Positions 50,993 to 59,348 of a stretch of 64,000 bases of DNA are shown here, piece after piece. This DNA is from Bin55 sp965116055 (GTDB lineage: Bacteria > Pseudomonadota > Gammaproteobacteria > Pseudomonadales > Azotimanducaceae): the NCBI GenBank assembly GCA_965116055.1, contig OZ220466.1, positions 1,364,001 to 1,428,000 on the forward strand. Reading direction: 5' to 3'. Positions within the stretch are counted from its first letter, which is position 1. Every line of letters starts with the position of its first letter. The notes beneath the pieces were generated by a model that saw only the letters and a program-made list of their open reading frames with translations, had not been told where the DNA came from and ran no database searches. Made by a program: the position numbers and the translations under genes.

Positions 50993-51266
50993 TTGATCTA
51001 ATCAATCGGCACTTCCGTCCGCTCATGCTGCTTTTGGTGGCGATCGGAATCGTTATCGCAGGCGTGTTCGTTGCGAACGCGCAGACACAGCCACCGCCGA
51101 ATCGTCAACCTGCCGCTATGTGATGTCTGAGCACGGCAGCTACACACAATCACCGCACGACGGTGTTTTTCTGTATAGCACCTCTAAAGGGCTCGTGTAT
51201 AGCCTCAAGGAGAATCAAGGCGAGGACGACGATACATTCATAGCCTACCCCGTCGCGTTTCGGTAG
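50989..51266 (+). pseudogene. Frameshifted paralogue of the upstream exported protein
   Basis: ATG 50989 opens MIDLINRHFRPLMLLLVAIG, nearly the same signal segment as the gene before it, but the frame ends at 51123 after 44 codons. In another frame, from about 51084, the sequence continues ATAESSTCRYVMSEHGSYTQ and on to TFIAYPVAFR, ending at 51266. The continuation resembles one repeat unit of the upstream protein (a Cys-Lys/Arg-aromatic start and a final AxPV). One missing base near 51080-51090 would join the two. It may be a pseudogene or a sequencing error. Confidence 0.5.
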
Positions 51267-51669
51267 GCAGGTCCTCGTTTTCGGAGGCGGGTCGTTCGGG
51301 TGGCTTCTCAAGGTTTAGCTACCTTCTCCCAGTACCGCTAAATCGTGAGCAATAGCACCCATGAGCGCGGCGACTGGGGTCGCGGGCGTGACTTCCGCAG
51401 CCTGCCACGACATCACGAATACCCCTAATATGTTTTGAACGGGTGAGATTGCAAATTGATCAATCGTCGAGCGATGTTTTGACGATCGGTCGTCGCAGAT
51501 GCCGGCGGCACTAACGCCGGTGGTTCCCGTCTTTTTGTTCAAGGACAGTACTGGCCCTCGTCAACCACCGACTAACGAGGTCACGTTTATCGAGTTCAAT
51601 TGGTTCAGGATGGCTTGGAAGGGGCAAGATTTCCTATAATCTCGTGCCGAATATCCTCTTCCTTTCGTC
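51267..51669. other. Region upstream of leuC
   Basis: About 400 bases without a convincing gene. A minus-strand ORF of 75 codons (51315-51542) exists but has no supporting features. The leuC promoter lies at the right end. No leucine-rich leader ORF like that before leuA was seen here. Confidence 0.4.
51635..51640 (+). promoter_or_regulatory. -10 box for the leuC operon
   Basis: TATAAT lies at 51635-51640 within CTATAATCTC, the same ten bases found around the -10 box before the DUF4892 gene. TTGGAA at 51615-51620 is a possible -35 but with a short 14-base spacer. The transcript would start near 51647, about 23 bases before the TTG start of leuC. Confidence 0.5.
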
Positions 51670-53082
51670 TTGGCGACCCTTTACGACAAGATCTGGGACG
51701 CTCATGTCGTGTGTCAACGTGACGATGGTCTCAGCCTACTTTACATTGATCGTCACCTCCTTCACGAGGTAACTTCGCCGCAAGCATTCGAAGGCCTGCG
51801 ACTAGCTGGCCGTAGTCCCTGGCGTCTGGATACGAATCTTGCGACTCCTGATCACAATATTCCCACACGGAATCGAGCATTGGGAATGGCCGGCATTAAG
51901 GACCCAATTGCTAAAGAGCAAGTTGTCACACTCGACGAAAACTGTAAAGCGTTTGATATCCGCCAGTTCGAGTTGCTTGATATCAGGCAAGGTATCGTTC
52001 ATGTCATCGGTCCCGAGCAAGGGGCGGTTCTACCCGGCATGACTGTGGTTTGCGGGGATTCGCATACATCAACCCACGGTGCATTAGGGGCGTTAGCACA
52101 CGGCATCGGGACCTCGGAAGTGGAACATGTCCTAGCAACGCAGTGTCTTGTGCAGCAGAAGAGCAAGAATATGCGTGTTGAAGTCGCTGGGTCGCTTCAA
52201 TCCGGGGTGTACTCCAAAGACATTATTTTGGCGCTGATTAGAGCGATTGGTACAGCCGGGGCTACCGGACACACGATCGAATACACAGGTCAATCTATCA
52301 ATGCGCTTAGCGTGGAAGGTCGTATGACCGTATGCAACATGTCGATAGAGGCTGGCGCTCGTGCAGGATTAGTAGCAGTTGACGATGCTACTTTAAGTTA
52401 TATTGAAGGTCGTCCTTTTGCACCCAAAGGCCGCCTCTGGGATCAAGCTGTTGCGTCTTGGCAGAATCTTCGATCGGACCAAGACGCTTACTACGATCGG
52501 ACCGTCATATTCGATGCGGAAAACTTATCGCCTCAAGTATCTTGGGGTACGAATCCGCAGTTAGTGATTGGGGTGGATGAAGCCATTCCTGATCCTGGCT
52601 CATTTGATGATCAGGCAACTGCTGAAACGGCCGAGCGCGCGTTGAAATATATGGATCTACGTCCAGGTCATTCGTTGCGCGACATGCCGCTTGATAGAGT
52701 CTTTATAGGTTCGTGTACGAATGCGCGCATTGATGATCTTCGTGCAGCAGCTCAAGTGGCGAAAGGTCGTAAAGTTGCATCGAATTTAAAGTCCGCACTA
52801 GTTGTTCCCGGGTCAGGACTTGTCAAACGTCAAGCAGAAATGGAGGGGTTAGATCAGGTTTTCTTAGAGGCCGGTTTCGAATGGCGAGATCCTGGATGTT
52901 CAATGTGCCTAGCGATGAATGATGATCGACTGGCACCACACGAACGCTGTGCGTCCACATCGAATCGGAATTTTGAAGGACGGCAGGGATATCTTGGCAG
53001 AACCCATCTCGTTAGCCCTGCAACGGCAGCTGCAAGCGCAATCGCTGGCGCCATCTCGGATGTTCGAGAATATCTGCAATGA
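51670..53082 (+). CDS. leuC: 3-isopropylmalate dehydratase large subunit
   Basis: With LeuD it isomerises 2- to 3-isopropylmalate. The 470-residue aconitase-family protein starts at TTG 51670 (ATLYDKIWDAHVV). It shows VVCGDSHTSTHGALGALA. The [4Fe-4S] ligand cysteines are in FIGSCTNARIDDLR and DPGCSMCLAMNDD. SNRNFEGRQG follows. It overlaps leuD by four bases. The leuC-leuD-leuB order is standard, but leuA lies elsewhere. Confidence 0.95.
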   Translation: MATLYDKIWDAHVVCQRDDGLSLLYIDRHLLHEVTSPQAFEGLRLAGRSPWRLDTNLATPDHNIPTRNRALGMAGIKDPIAKEQVVTLDENCKAFDIRQFELLDIRQGIVHVIGPEQGAVLPGMTVVCGDSHTSTHGALGALAHGIGTSEVEHVLATQCLVQQKSKNMRVEVAGSLQSGVYSKDIILALIRAIGTAGATGHTIEYTGQSINALSVEGRMTVCNMSIEAGARAGLVAVDDATLSYIEGRPFAPKGRLWDQAVASWQNLRSDQDAYYDRTVIFDAENLSPQVSWGTNPQLVIGVDEAIPDPGSFDDQATAETAERALKYMDLRPGHSLRDMPLDRVFIGSCTNARIDDLRAAAQVAKGRKVASNLKSALVVPGSGLVKRQAEMEGLDQVFLEAGFEWRDPGCSMCLAMNDDRLAPHERCASTSNRNFEGRQGYLGRTHLVSPATAAASAIAGAISDVREYLQ

Positions 53083-53744
53083 GTACGAATCCGCTGCAAT
53101 TTCTGAGCCATCATGGAGTGGTCGTGCCGTTAGATAAAGCTAACGTCGACACAGACCAAATCATTCCGAAGCAGTTTCTCAAATCCATCAAACGTACGGG
53201 CTTTGGGGACAATCTATTTGATGCGTGGCGATTTAGCGACGAAGGCGAGATTGGTAAACCGCTGAGCGCACGCCAGCCGATTGCAGATTTTGTGTTGAAC
53301 GATCCCCGCTATGTCGATGCGTCCATCTTGCTCGCGCGCGAGAACTTTGCATGCGGTTCAAGTCGAGAGCACGCTGTGTGGGCGTTACTTCAGTACGGTA
53401 TTCGGTGTGTGATTGCGCCCACATTTGCCGATATTTTTTACAACAATAGCTTTAACAACGGTTTACTACCCATTACCTTGCCTAGCGAACAGGTAGACGA
53501 GCTGTTTCAGCTCGCGACGCGGCGCGAACCTCTTGTCTTGGACATCAACTTAAGTAACCATTCGGTTACTTCATCGCCGGAGGGTGTGGTCTATAGATTC
53601 CGTATTGACGAAGTACGGAAAAAACGCATGTTGAAGGGATTAGATGAAATCGGGCTGTCGCTCGAACACGCGGCCGACATTAAGGCATTTGAATCTCGCC
53701 ATCAAGGCTTAAACCCTTGGTTGTTCGAAGGGTCTGCCACATGA
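53079..53744 (+). CDS. leuD: 3-isopropylmalate dehydratase small subunit
   Basis: The 221-residue swivel-domain partner of LeuC. It shows VDTDQIIPKQFLKSIKRTGF, the substrate-contacting CGSSREHAVWAL motif and FADIFYNNSFNNGLLPI. The start overlaps the leuC stop (ATGA) and the stop overlaps the leuB start (ATGA), so the three subunit and enzyme genes are translationally coupled. Length is typical of the long LeuD form. Confidence 0.95.
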   Translation: MSTNPLQFLSHHGVVVPLDKANVDTDQIIPKQFLKSIKRTGFGDNLFDAWRFSDEGEIGKPLSARQPIADFVLNDPRYVDASILLARENFACGSSREHAVWALLQYGIRCVIAPTFADIFYNNSFNNGLLPITLPSEQVDELFQLATRREPLVLDINLSNHSVTSSPEGVVYRFRIDEVRKKRMLKGLDEIGLSLEHAADIKAFESRHQGLNPWLFEGSAT

Positions 53745-54826
53745 GGTCGGCAATCATTCTTGTCCTACCAGGTGATGGTATCGGCGCGGAAATCATGCCG
53801 CACGCCGTCAGGGTTTTACGGGAAGTGACCAAAGATTCGATTGAGCTGCACATCAATGAAGCGGAAGTGGGTGGCATCAGCATCGATAAATATGGTGAGC
53901 CCTTGACGGATGAAACGTTACGTTGTGCGCAAGAAGCCGATGCGGTACTCCTTGGTGCGGTAGGTGGTCCGAAATGGGATAACTTACCTGTCGACAAGAA
54001 GCCCGAGAAAGGTTTACTCGGATTGAGGTCAGGGTTGGATGCGTATGCGAATATACGCCCGGCGATTCTGTTTGAACCGTTGGTAGCAGCCTCCTCACTG
54101 CAACCGCAGTTTGTGAGCAATCTGGATCTTCTTATCGTACGCGAATTAACAGGCGGCATCTATTTCGGTGAACCGCGCGGCGTGCAGGTCGAAGGGAACA
54201 TACGTCGCGGCATAAATACCTATGTGTACGACGAGACCGAAATTCAGCGTATTTCCCGTACGGCATTCGAATTAGCACGCAAAAGAAGTCGCAAACTTTG
54301 TTCAGTCGATAAAGCCAATGTACTGGAAGTTACGCAACTGTGGCGAGATGTTGTTACGGAGGTGCACGCAGACTATCAAGATGTCGAGCTCACGCATCTA
54401 CTCGTGGACAACGCGGCGATGCAGTTGGTGCGTGAGCCGAAACAATTTGACGTGATCGTCACCGGCAATATGTTCGGCGATATCTTGTCTGATATCGCTG
54501 CTATGTTGACCGGTTCGTTGGGGATGCTCCCGTCGGCTTCGTTAAACGCGGACAATCGCGGCATTTATGAGCCGGTACACGGTACCGCACCGGATATCGC
54601 AGGACAAAATCTTGCCAATCCACTTGCTACGATTTTGTCTGTAGCCATGATGCTACGCTATGGATTGGATGCAGGGCCGCTGGCCAGCCGGATCGAGCAT
54701 GCAGTGGATGCCGTGTTACGTCAGGGTTTTCGAACTGTCGACATCATGCCGCTGGTAACTGACGAATCCATTCGGGAGGTTGGCACGGATGCCATGACGG
54801 ATGCCGTCTTGCAGGAGTTAACTTAG
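53741..54826 (+). CDS. leuB: 3-isopropylmalate dehydrogenase
   Basis: LeuB oxidatively decarboxylates 3-isopropylmalate with NAD+. The 361-residue protein begins at ATG 53741 with LVLPGDGIGAEIM. It has AVGGPKWDNLP, the active-site RELTGGIYFGEPRG loop, and TGNMFGDILSDIAAMLTGSL with metal-binding aspartates. A longer in-frame form would start inside leuD and is rejected because ATGA overlap marks the start. It is followed by asd after three bases. Confidence 0.95.
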   Translation: MRSAIILVLPGDGIGAEIMPHAVRVLREVTKDSIELHINEAEVGGISIDKYGEPLTDETLRCAQEADAVLLGAVGGPKWDNLPVDKKPEKGLLGLRSGLDAYANIRPAILFEPLVAASSLQPQFVSNLDLLIVRELTGGIYFGEPRGVQVEGNIRRGINTYVYDETEIQRISRTAFELARKRSRKLCSVDKANVLEVTQLWRDVVTEVHADYQDVELTHLLVDNAAMQLVREPKQFDVIVTGNMFGDILSDIAAMLTGSLGMLPSASLNADNRGIYEPVHGTAPDIAGQNLANPLATILSVAMMLRYGLDAGPLASRIEHAVDAVLRQGFRTVDIMPLVTDESIREVGTDAMTDAVLQELT

Positions 54827-54829
54827 ATC

Positions 54830-55849
54830 ATGGAAGCAATAAATGTTGCAATCGCCGGTGCTACCGGCGCTGTGGGCGAGGTGCTACGCGACATGCTTGA
54901 AGAGCGCCACTTTCCAGTGGGACGTGTGAGCCTTCTCGCGAGTCCCCGTTCGGTTGGCAAGACGTTCGAGTACCAAGGACGTACGATCAAGGTCGAAGCG
55001 CTTGACGATTTCGATTTTGCTGATACGCAAGTTGCATTTTTCTCGGCGGGTGGCTCGGTGTCGAAGATCCATGCACCGCGGGCAGCGGAAGCAGGTACCG
55101 TAGTCGTCGATAACACATCGGAATTTCGTCAGCAGCCAAACATTCCACTAGTCGTACCGGAAGTAAACCCTCATCGTATTAAAGAAGGCTTGGACACCGG
55201 CATCATTGCGAATCCAAATTGCTCGACCATCCAGATGGTTGTTGCGTTGAAACCGATTTACGATGCCGTTGGCATTGAACGCATTAATGTGGCGACGTAT
55301 CAAGCAGTGTCTGGGGCGGGCACTTCGGCAATTCGAGAATTGGCTAATCAAACCTCATCAATTCTCAACGGCAAGCAGGCCGAATCAACGGTACATCCTG
55401 TGCAAATCGCCTTTAACGCTATTCCACAGATCAATGACTTCAAGGAGAACGGCTACACCAAGGAAGAATGGAAGATGGTCGTTGAGACGCAGAAGATTTT
55501 CGAGGACGAATCAATCAAGGTAAATCCCACATGCGTGCGCATACCGGTGTTTTACGGTCATTCCGAAGCAGTACATATCGAAACGCGGGAGCCGATTAGC
55601 GTTGACTTTGCCCGTCAACTGTTAGAAAGCGCTGAAAACGTCACACTGCTCGACGATCGTAAGCCCGCAGGTTATCCCACAGCTGTTGATCATGCGGCCG
55701 GAACGGATTCTGTGTTCGTCGGACGCGTGCGAAAAGATATCTCGCACCCGCGCGGACTCAACATGTGGATCGTTTCTGACAACGTACGCAAAGGCGCAGC
55801 TCTGAACAGTATTCAGATCGCAGAAGAGCTGCTCCCGATCCTAAACTAG
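54830..55849 (+). CDS. asd: Aspartate-semialdehyde dehydrogenase
   Basis: Asd makes aspartate semialdehyde for lysine, threonine, methionine and diaminopimelate. The 339-residue protein has the NADP motif AIAGATGAVGEVL and the catalytic cysteine Cys131 in ANPNCSTIQM. VPEVNPHRI and FYGHSEAVHIET are also conserved. It lies three bases after leuB. In Pseudomonas asd is followed by usg and fimV, but here truA comes next. Confidence 0.95.
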   Translation: MEAINVAIAGATGAVGEVLRDMLEERHFPVGRVSLLASPRSVGKTFEYQGRTIKVEALDDFDFADTQVAFFSAGGSVSKIHAPRAAEAGTVVVDNTSEFRQQPNIPLVVPEVNPHRIKEGLDTGIIANPNCSTIQMVVALKPIYDAVGIERINVATYQAVSGAGTSAIRELANQTSSILNGKQAESTVHPVQIAFNAIPQINDFKENGYTKEEWKMVVETQKIFEDESIKVNPTCVRIPVFYGHSEAVHIETREPISVDFARQLLESAENVTLLDDRKPAGYPTAVDHAAGTDSVFVGRVRKDISHPRGLNMWIVSDNVRKGAALNSIQIAEELLPILN

Positions 55850-55875
55850 GCGCGACCTTTCTACGCGATCTAGCG

Positions 55876-56733
55876 TTGAAGCATTACGCGCTTGGTGTGC
55901 AGTATGACGGTTCCTCATTCGCTGGGTTTCAGCGACAGCAGGAAGTACGTACGATACAGGCTGAACTGGAAGACGCGCTAAGTTCGATTGCAGCCGAGCC
56001 GATCGTCATTGCGGCAGCGGGTCGTACAGACCGTGGTGTGCATGCAACCCAGCAGGTGATCACCTTTGGAACATCCGCGCAGCGTTCTGAACGGGCGTGG
56101 TTAATGGGTACGAATTCATTGTTACCGAATGCCATTGCGATCGTGTGGGTACGCGAAGTGCCAGCTTCATTCCATGCACGTTTTTCTGCGCTATGGCGGC
56201 GCTACCTCTACATATACGGGCTGCGATCAGATCACCAGGTTTTTTTACGAGACTACGTCACGTGGATCAATGAGCCCCTTGATATCGCGCAAATGCGGTG
56301 TGCGGCTCAACATTTGCTTGGCGAACACGATTTCAGCTCACTGCAGGCGGCTAAATGCGGGTCAAGGACAGCTTGGCGATACATTTACCATCTCAATGTA
56401 CAAAGCGTGGGTCGGTGCGTGGTCATTGATGTTGCTGCTAACGCTTTCTTATTACATATGGTTCGCAATCTCGCGGCAGTGTTACGCGCCGTGGGTAGTG
56501 GCAAGATGAACGCCAAAGATGTGTTGAGTCTCTTGGTGAACCGTAATCGTGCTTTGGCGCCCCCAACTGCCCAGGCGAAAGGACTATACCTTACCGCCGT
56601 GGGATTTGCGGAAGAGCTCGATCTGCCTGTCTCGGTTCGGATACCTGCGGCGCTTGGTCTCGGCATGGGTACGGAGCGTTTCTGTGCAGTGCAGCTACCA
56701 CCGGACTACTATCGACGCGCGGTACGAACGTGA
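55876..56733 (+). CDS. truA: tRNA pseudouridine(38-40) synthase
   Basis: TruA isomerises U38-U40 in the anticodon arm. The 285-residue protein begins LKHYALGVQYDGSSFAGFQR (TTG start, 55876) and has the catalytic aspartate Asp52 in AAGRTDRGVHATQQ. The later FHARFSALWRRYLYIYG and HMVRNLAAVL are typical. It follows asd by 26 bases and overlaps trpF by four bases. About 20 extra residues at the C-terminus are within normal variation. Confidence 0.94.
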   Translation: MKHYALGVQYDGSSFAGFQRQQEVRTIQAELEDALSSIAAEPIVIAAAGRTDRGVHATQQVITFGTSAQRSERAWLMGTNSLLPNAIAIVWVREVPASFHARFSALWRRYLYIYGLRSDHQVFLRDYVTWINEPLDIAQMRCAAQHLLGEHDFSSLQAAKCGSRTAWRYIYHLNVQSVGRCVVIDVAANAFLLHMVRNLAAVLRAVGSGKMNAKDVLSLLVNRNRALAPPTAQAKGLYLTAVGFAEELDLPVSVRIPAALGLGMGTERFCAVQLPPDYYRRAVRT

Positions 56734-57341
56734 CTATCGTAAAGTTCTGCGGGATTCGCAATCAGATTGAACTAGACCATGCGATAGGCGTAGGTTGTGA
56801 TTTAGTTGGTCTCAACTTCGTGTCTCACAGCCCTCGGGTCGTAGATGTGGAGGCGGCATCGGCTATGGTTGCATCCCGTAGAGACGCATCACTTTTCGTC
56901 GGCGTCTTTATGGATCCCGCGGAATCCGAAGTGCGTCGAGTTTTAACTGAGGTTGATCTGGATTTCCTTCAATTTAGTGGTAATGAAACCGAGTCGTTTT
57001 GTGAGCTGTTCAATCTACCATACATTAAATCGTTCAAGATGTTGAAATCGCTCGATTTTGTGCGGGAATCCAAGAAATATCCCAATACGTTTGCCTACCT
57101 TTTGGATTCGGCTTCAAAGATGGGGGGTGGCTCGGGTAAGACGTTTGACTGGACGCAATTCCCAGCGAGCAGCGATCGGCGTGTGTTGCTTGCGGGGGGC
57201 TTGACGCCGGAAAATGTCGGCGATGCGATAGCGCAAACCAATCCGTGGGGCGTTGATGTCGCATCTGGAATCGAGTGTACAGGATATCGAAAGAGCTACA
57301 AACGCATGCAACGTTTCATATTGGCAACGCGCCGTGTTTGA
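56730..57341 (+). CDS. trpF: Phosphoribosylanthranilate isomerase
   Basis: TrpF catalyses the Amadori rearrangement of phosphoribosylanthranilate in tryptophan synthesis. The 203-residue TIM-barrel begins MTIVKFCGIRN with the catalytic Cys at position 7 and has a second active-site Asp in AYLLDSAS. GVDVASGIE near the C-terminus is the phosphate-binding motif. It starts with GTG 56730, overlapping truA, and ends 19 bases before trpB. Only trpF, trpB and trpA are here; trpE, G, D and C are not. Confidence 0.93.
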   Translation: MTIVKFCGIRNQIELDHAIGVGCDLVGLNFVSHSPRVVDVEAASAMVASRRDASLFVGVFMDPAESEVRRVLTEVDLDFLQFSGNETESFCELFNLPYIKSFKMLKSLDFVRESKKYPNTFAYLLDSASKMGGGSGKTFDWTQFPASSDRRVLLAGGLTPENVGDAIAQTNPWGVDVASGIECTGYRKSYKRMQRFILATRRV

Positions 57342-57360
57342 CCGTCCGGAAGGGGCTAAC

Positions 57361-58548
57361 ATGCTGCCGGATGCTCATGGGCACTTCGGTCCGTACGGTG
57401 GCAGGTTCGTCGCGGAAACGTTGATGAGTGCGTTGGATGAATTGACGCAAGTCTACGAAAGTGCCTTGGGTGACCCGAAGTTTTGCGAGGCATTTCGTGA
57501 GGATCTTGCACGTTATGTAGGAAGACCTTCGCCGCTTTATGAGGCGAAACGCTTTGCAGCAGAGGTGGGCCAAGCGCGCATTTTTCTCAAGCGGGAAGAC
57601 TTGAATCACACCGGCGCACACAAGATTAACAATACGATTGGCCAGGCGTTACTCGCGGCGCGCATGGGTAAACGTCGAATCATCGCGGAAACCGGCGCCG
57701 GTCAACACGGCGTTGCAACTGCAACGGTGGCAGCTCGTTTGGGCGTGGAGTGCACGGTCTATATGGGTGCAACGGACATTGAGCGCCAGAAACCGAACGT
57801 TTACCGCATGAACATACTGGGTGCACACGTAGAAGCCGTGTCGTCAGGGTCCAAAACCCTCAAGGATGCTATGAACGAAGCTATGAGGGATTGGGTCACG
57901 AATATAGATACAACCCACTACATCATCGGCAGCGTTGCGGGTCCGCATCCTTATCCCGCGATGGTGCGGGACTTTCAAGCAGTTATCGGCGAGGAATGTC
58001 GTGATCAATGCTTGGATCTATTGGGTCGCATGCCGAATGTCCTCATCGCATGCGTGGGCGGTGGTTCGAATGCTATGGGATTGTTCTATCCGTTTCTCAG
58101 TGATCCTGATGTCGAAATGATCGGCGTGGAAGCAGCAGGTGAAGGATTGGATACAAAACGACATGCAGCACCACTCAATGACGGTTCACCTGGTGTATTG
58201 CACGGTGCGAATACCTACCTGATGACGGATGAGAATGGTTTGATACTTGACACGCATTCAATTTCGGCTGGTCTTGATTATCCTGGTGTTGGCCCGGAAC
58301 ATGCGTATCTAAAGGATACGGGAAGAGTGCACTACGATGCGGTAAGCGACGACGAAGCGCTCCACGCATTTCGTTTGCTATGTAGAACCGAAGGCATCTT
58401 GCCCGCGCTCGAATCTTCGCATGCGCTTGCACAGGCGGCAAAAGTCGCCGCGCAAAGCGATGGCGATACGGCAATCGTGGTGAATCTTTCCGGACGCGGC
58501 GACAAAGATCTCGAAACGGTTGCGCGCATTGATGGGGACCGCTTTTGA
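57361..58548 (+). CDS. trpB: Tryptophan synthase beta subunit
   Basis: TrpB joins indole and serine with PLP. The 395-residue protein begins MLPDAHGHFGPYGGRFVAET at 57361. Its PLP lysine is Lys88 in NHTGAHKINN, followed by AETGAGQHG, the phosphate-binding GGGSNAMG, and GRGDKD near the C-terminus. An upstream in-frame extension would begin inside trpF and is not used. The start of trpA overlaps its stop by four bases. Confidence 0.96.
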   Translation: MLPDAHGHFGPYGGRFVAETLMSALDELTQVYESALGDPKFCEAFREDLARYVGRPSPLYEAKRFAAEVGQARIFLKREDLNHTGAHKINNTIGQALLAARMGKRRIIAETGAGQHGVATATVAARLGVECTVYMGATDIERQKPNVYRMNILGAHVEAVSSGSKTLKDAMNEAMRDWVTNIDTTHYIIGSVAGPHPYPAMVRDFQAVIGEECRDQCLDLLGRMPNVLIACVGGGSNAMGLFYPFLSDPDVEMIGVEAAGEGLDTKRHAAPLNDGSPGVLHGANTYLMTDENGLILDTHSISAGLDYPGVGPEHAYLKDTGRVHYDAVSDDEALHAFRLLCRTEGILPALESSHALAQAAKVAAQSDGDTAIVVNLSGRGDKDLETVARIDGDRF

Positions 58549-59348
58549 GCCGGCTTGAAGCGACGTTTTCACAGCTCGCGGCGGCTGGCGATAGAGCGCT
58601 TATTACGTTTATTACGGCGGGCGATCCGCAACAATCGGTGACCGTTCCTGCTATGCACGTTCTATCCGAACACGGGGCTGACATTCTTGAACTGGGTGTG
58701 CCATTCACTGATCCTGAGGCCGATGGGCCGGCGATTCAACGCGGATCCGAGCGTGCATTGGCTAACGGCATAACGCTGCGCATAGCGTGTGAGATGGTTG
58801 CTGGATTTCGCAAATCCAATACAACGACGCCGGTAGTGCTCATGGGCTACCTTAACCCGATTCTGGCGATGGGCGTTGAAGAGTTCGCACGGTTGGGGAA
58901 GGCCTCGGGCGTGGACGGTTTGATTGTTGTTAATTTACCACCGGAAGAAGCCGATGAAATCGCTGCAATCCTTGCAGCCAACAGTATTGATTTGATTCTG
59001 CTTATCGCCCCTACGACACCGGAGGACCGTATTAGGAAACTTGCAGCAAAAGGCAGCGGGTTTCTTTACTACGTTTCGATTAAAGGCATTACAGGTTCGG
59101 ACCGTCTTGACGTTTCAGATGTGGCACATCGCGTTGCCGAGATCAATGCGATCACCAAGTTGCCTGTCGCCGTGGGGTTTGGGATCAAAACGCCTCAAAT
59201 GGCTGCTGCGATCGCTAAGGTTGCAGATGGGGTAGTTGTTGGCAGTGCATTAGTCGACATGCTAGGCAGCGCACAATCAACCGAGGATGCGTTCGCGTCA
59301 ATGCGAGCATTAACGTCTTCAATTAAGCAAGCCATCGCGCAAGGCTGA
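58545..59348 (+). CDS. trpA: Tryptophan synthase alpha subunit
   Basis: TrpA cleaves indole-3-glycerol phosphate and channels indole to TrpB. The 267-residue TIM-barrel has the two catalytic residues at the E. coli positions, Glu49 and Asp60, in DILELGVPFTDPEADGPAIQ. The loop ending PVAVGFGIKTPQMA binds the phosphate. It starts at TTG 58545 within the trpB stop region and is followed directly by folC. In most gammaproteobacteria accD would come after the trp genes here, but it is absent. Confidence 0.94.
   Translation: MSRLEATFSQLAAAGDRALITFITAGDPQQSVTVPAMHVLSEHGADILELGVPFTDPEADGPAIQRGSERALANGITLRIACEMVAGFRKSNTTTPVVLMGYLNPILAMGVEEFARLGKASGVDGLIVVNLPPEEADEIAAILAANSIDLILLIAPTTPEDRIRKLAAKGSGFLYYVSIKGITGSDRLDVSDVAHRVAEINAITKLPVAVGFGIKTPQMAAAIAKVADGVVVGSALVDMLGSAQSTEDAFASMRALTSSIKQAIAQG

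Noticed and set aside
51315..51542. A 75-codon minus-strand ORF upstream of leuC
   Set aside because: No ribosome binding site, no family, and the ORF lies in a region that otherwise looks non-coding. Evidence is too thin to call.
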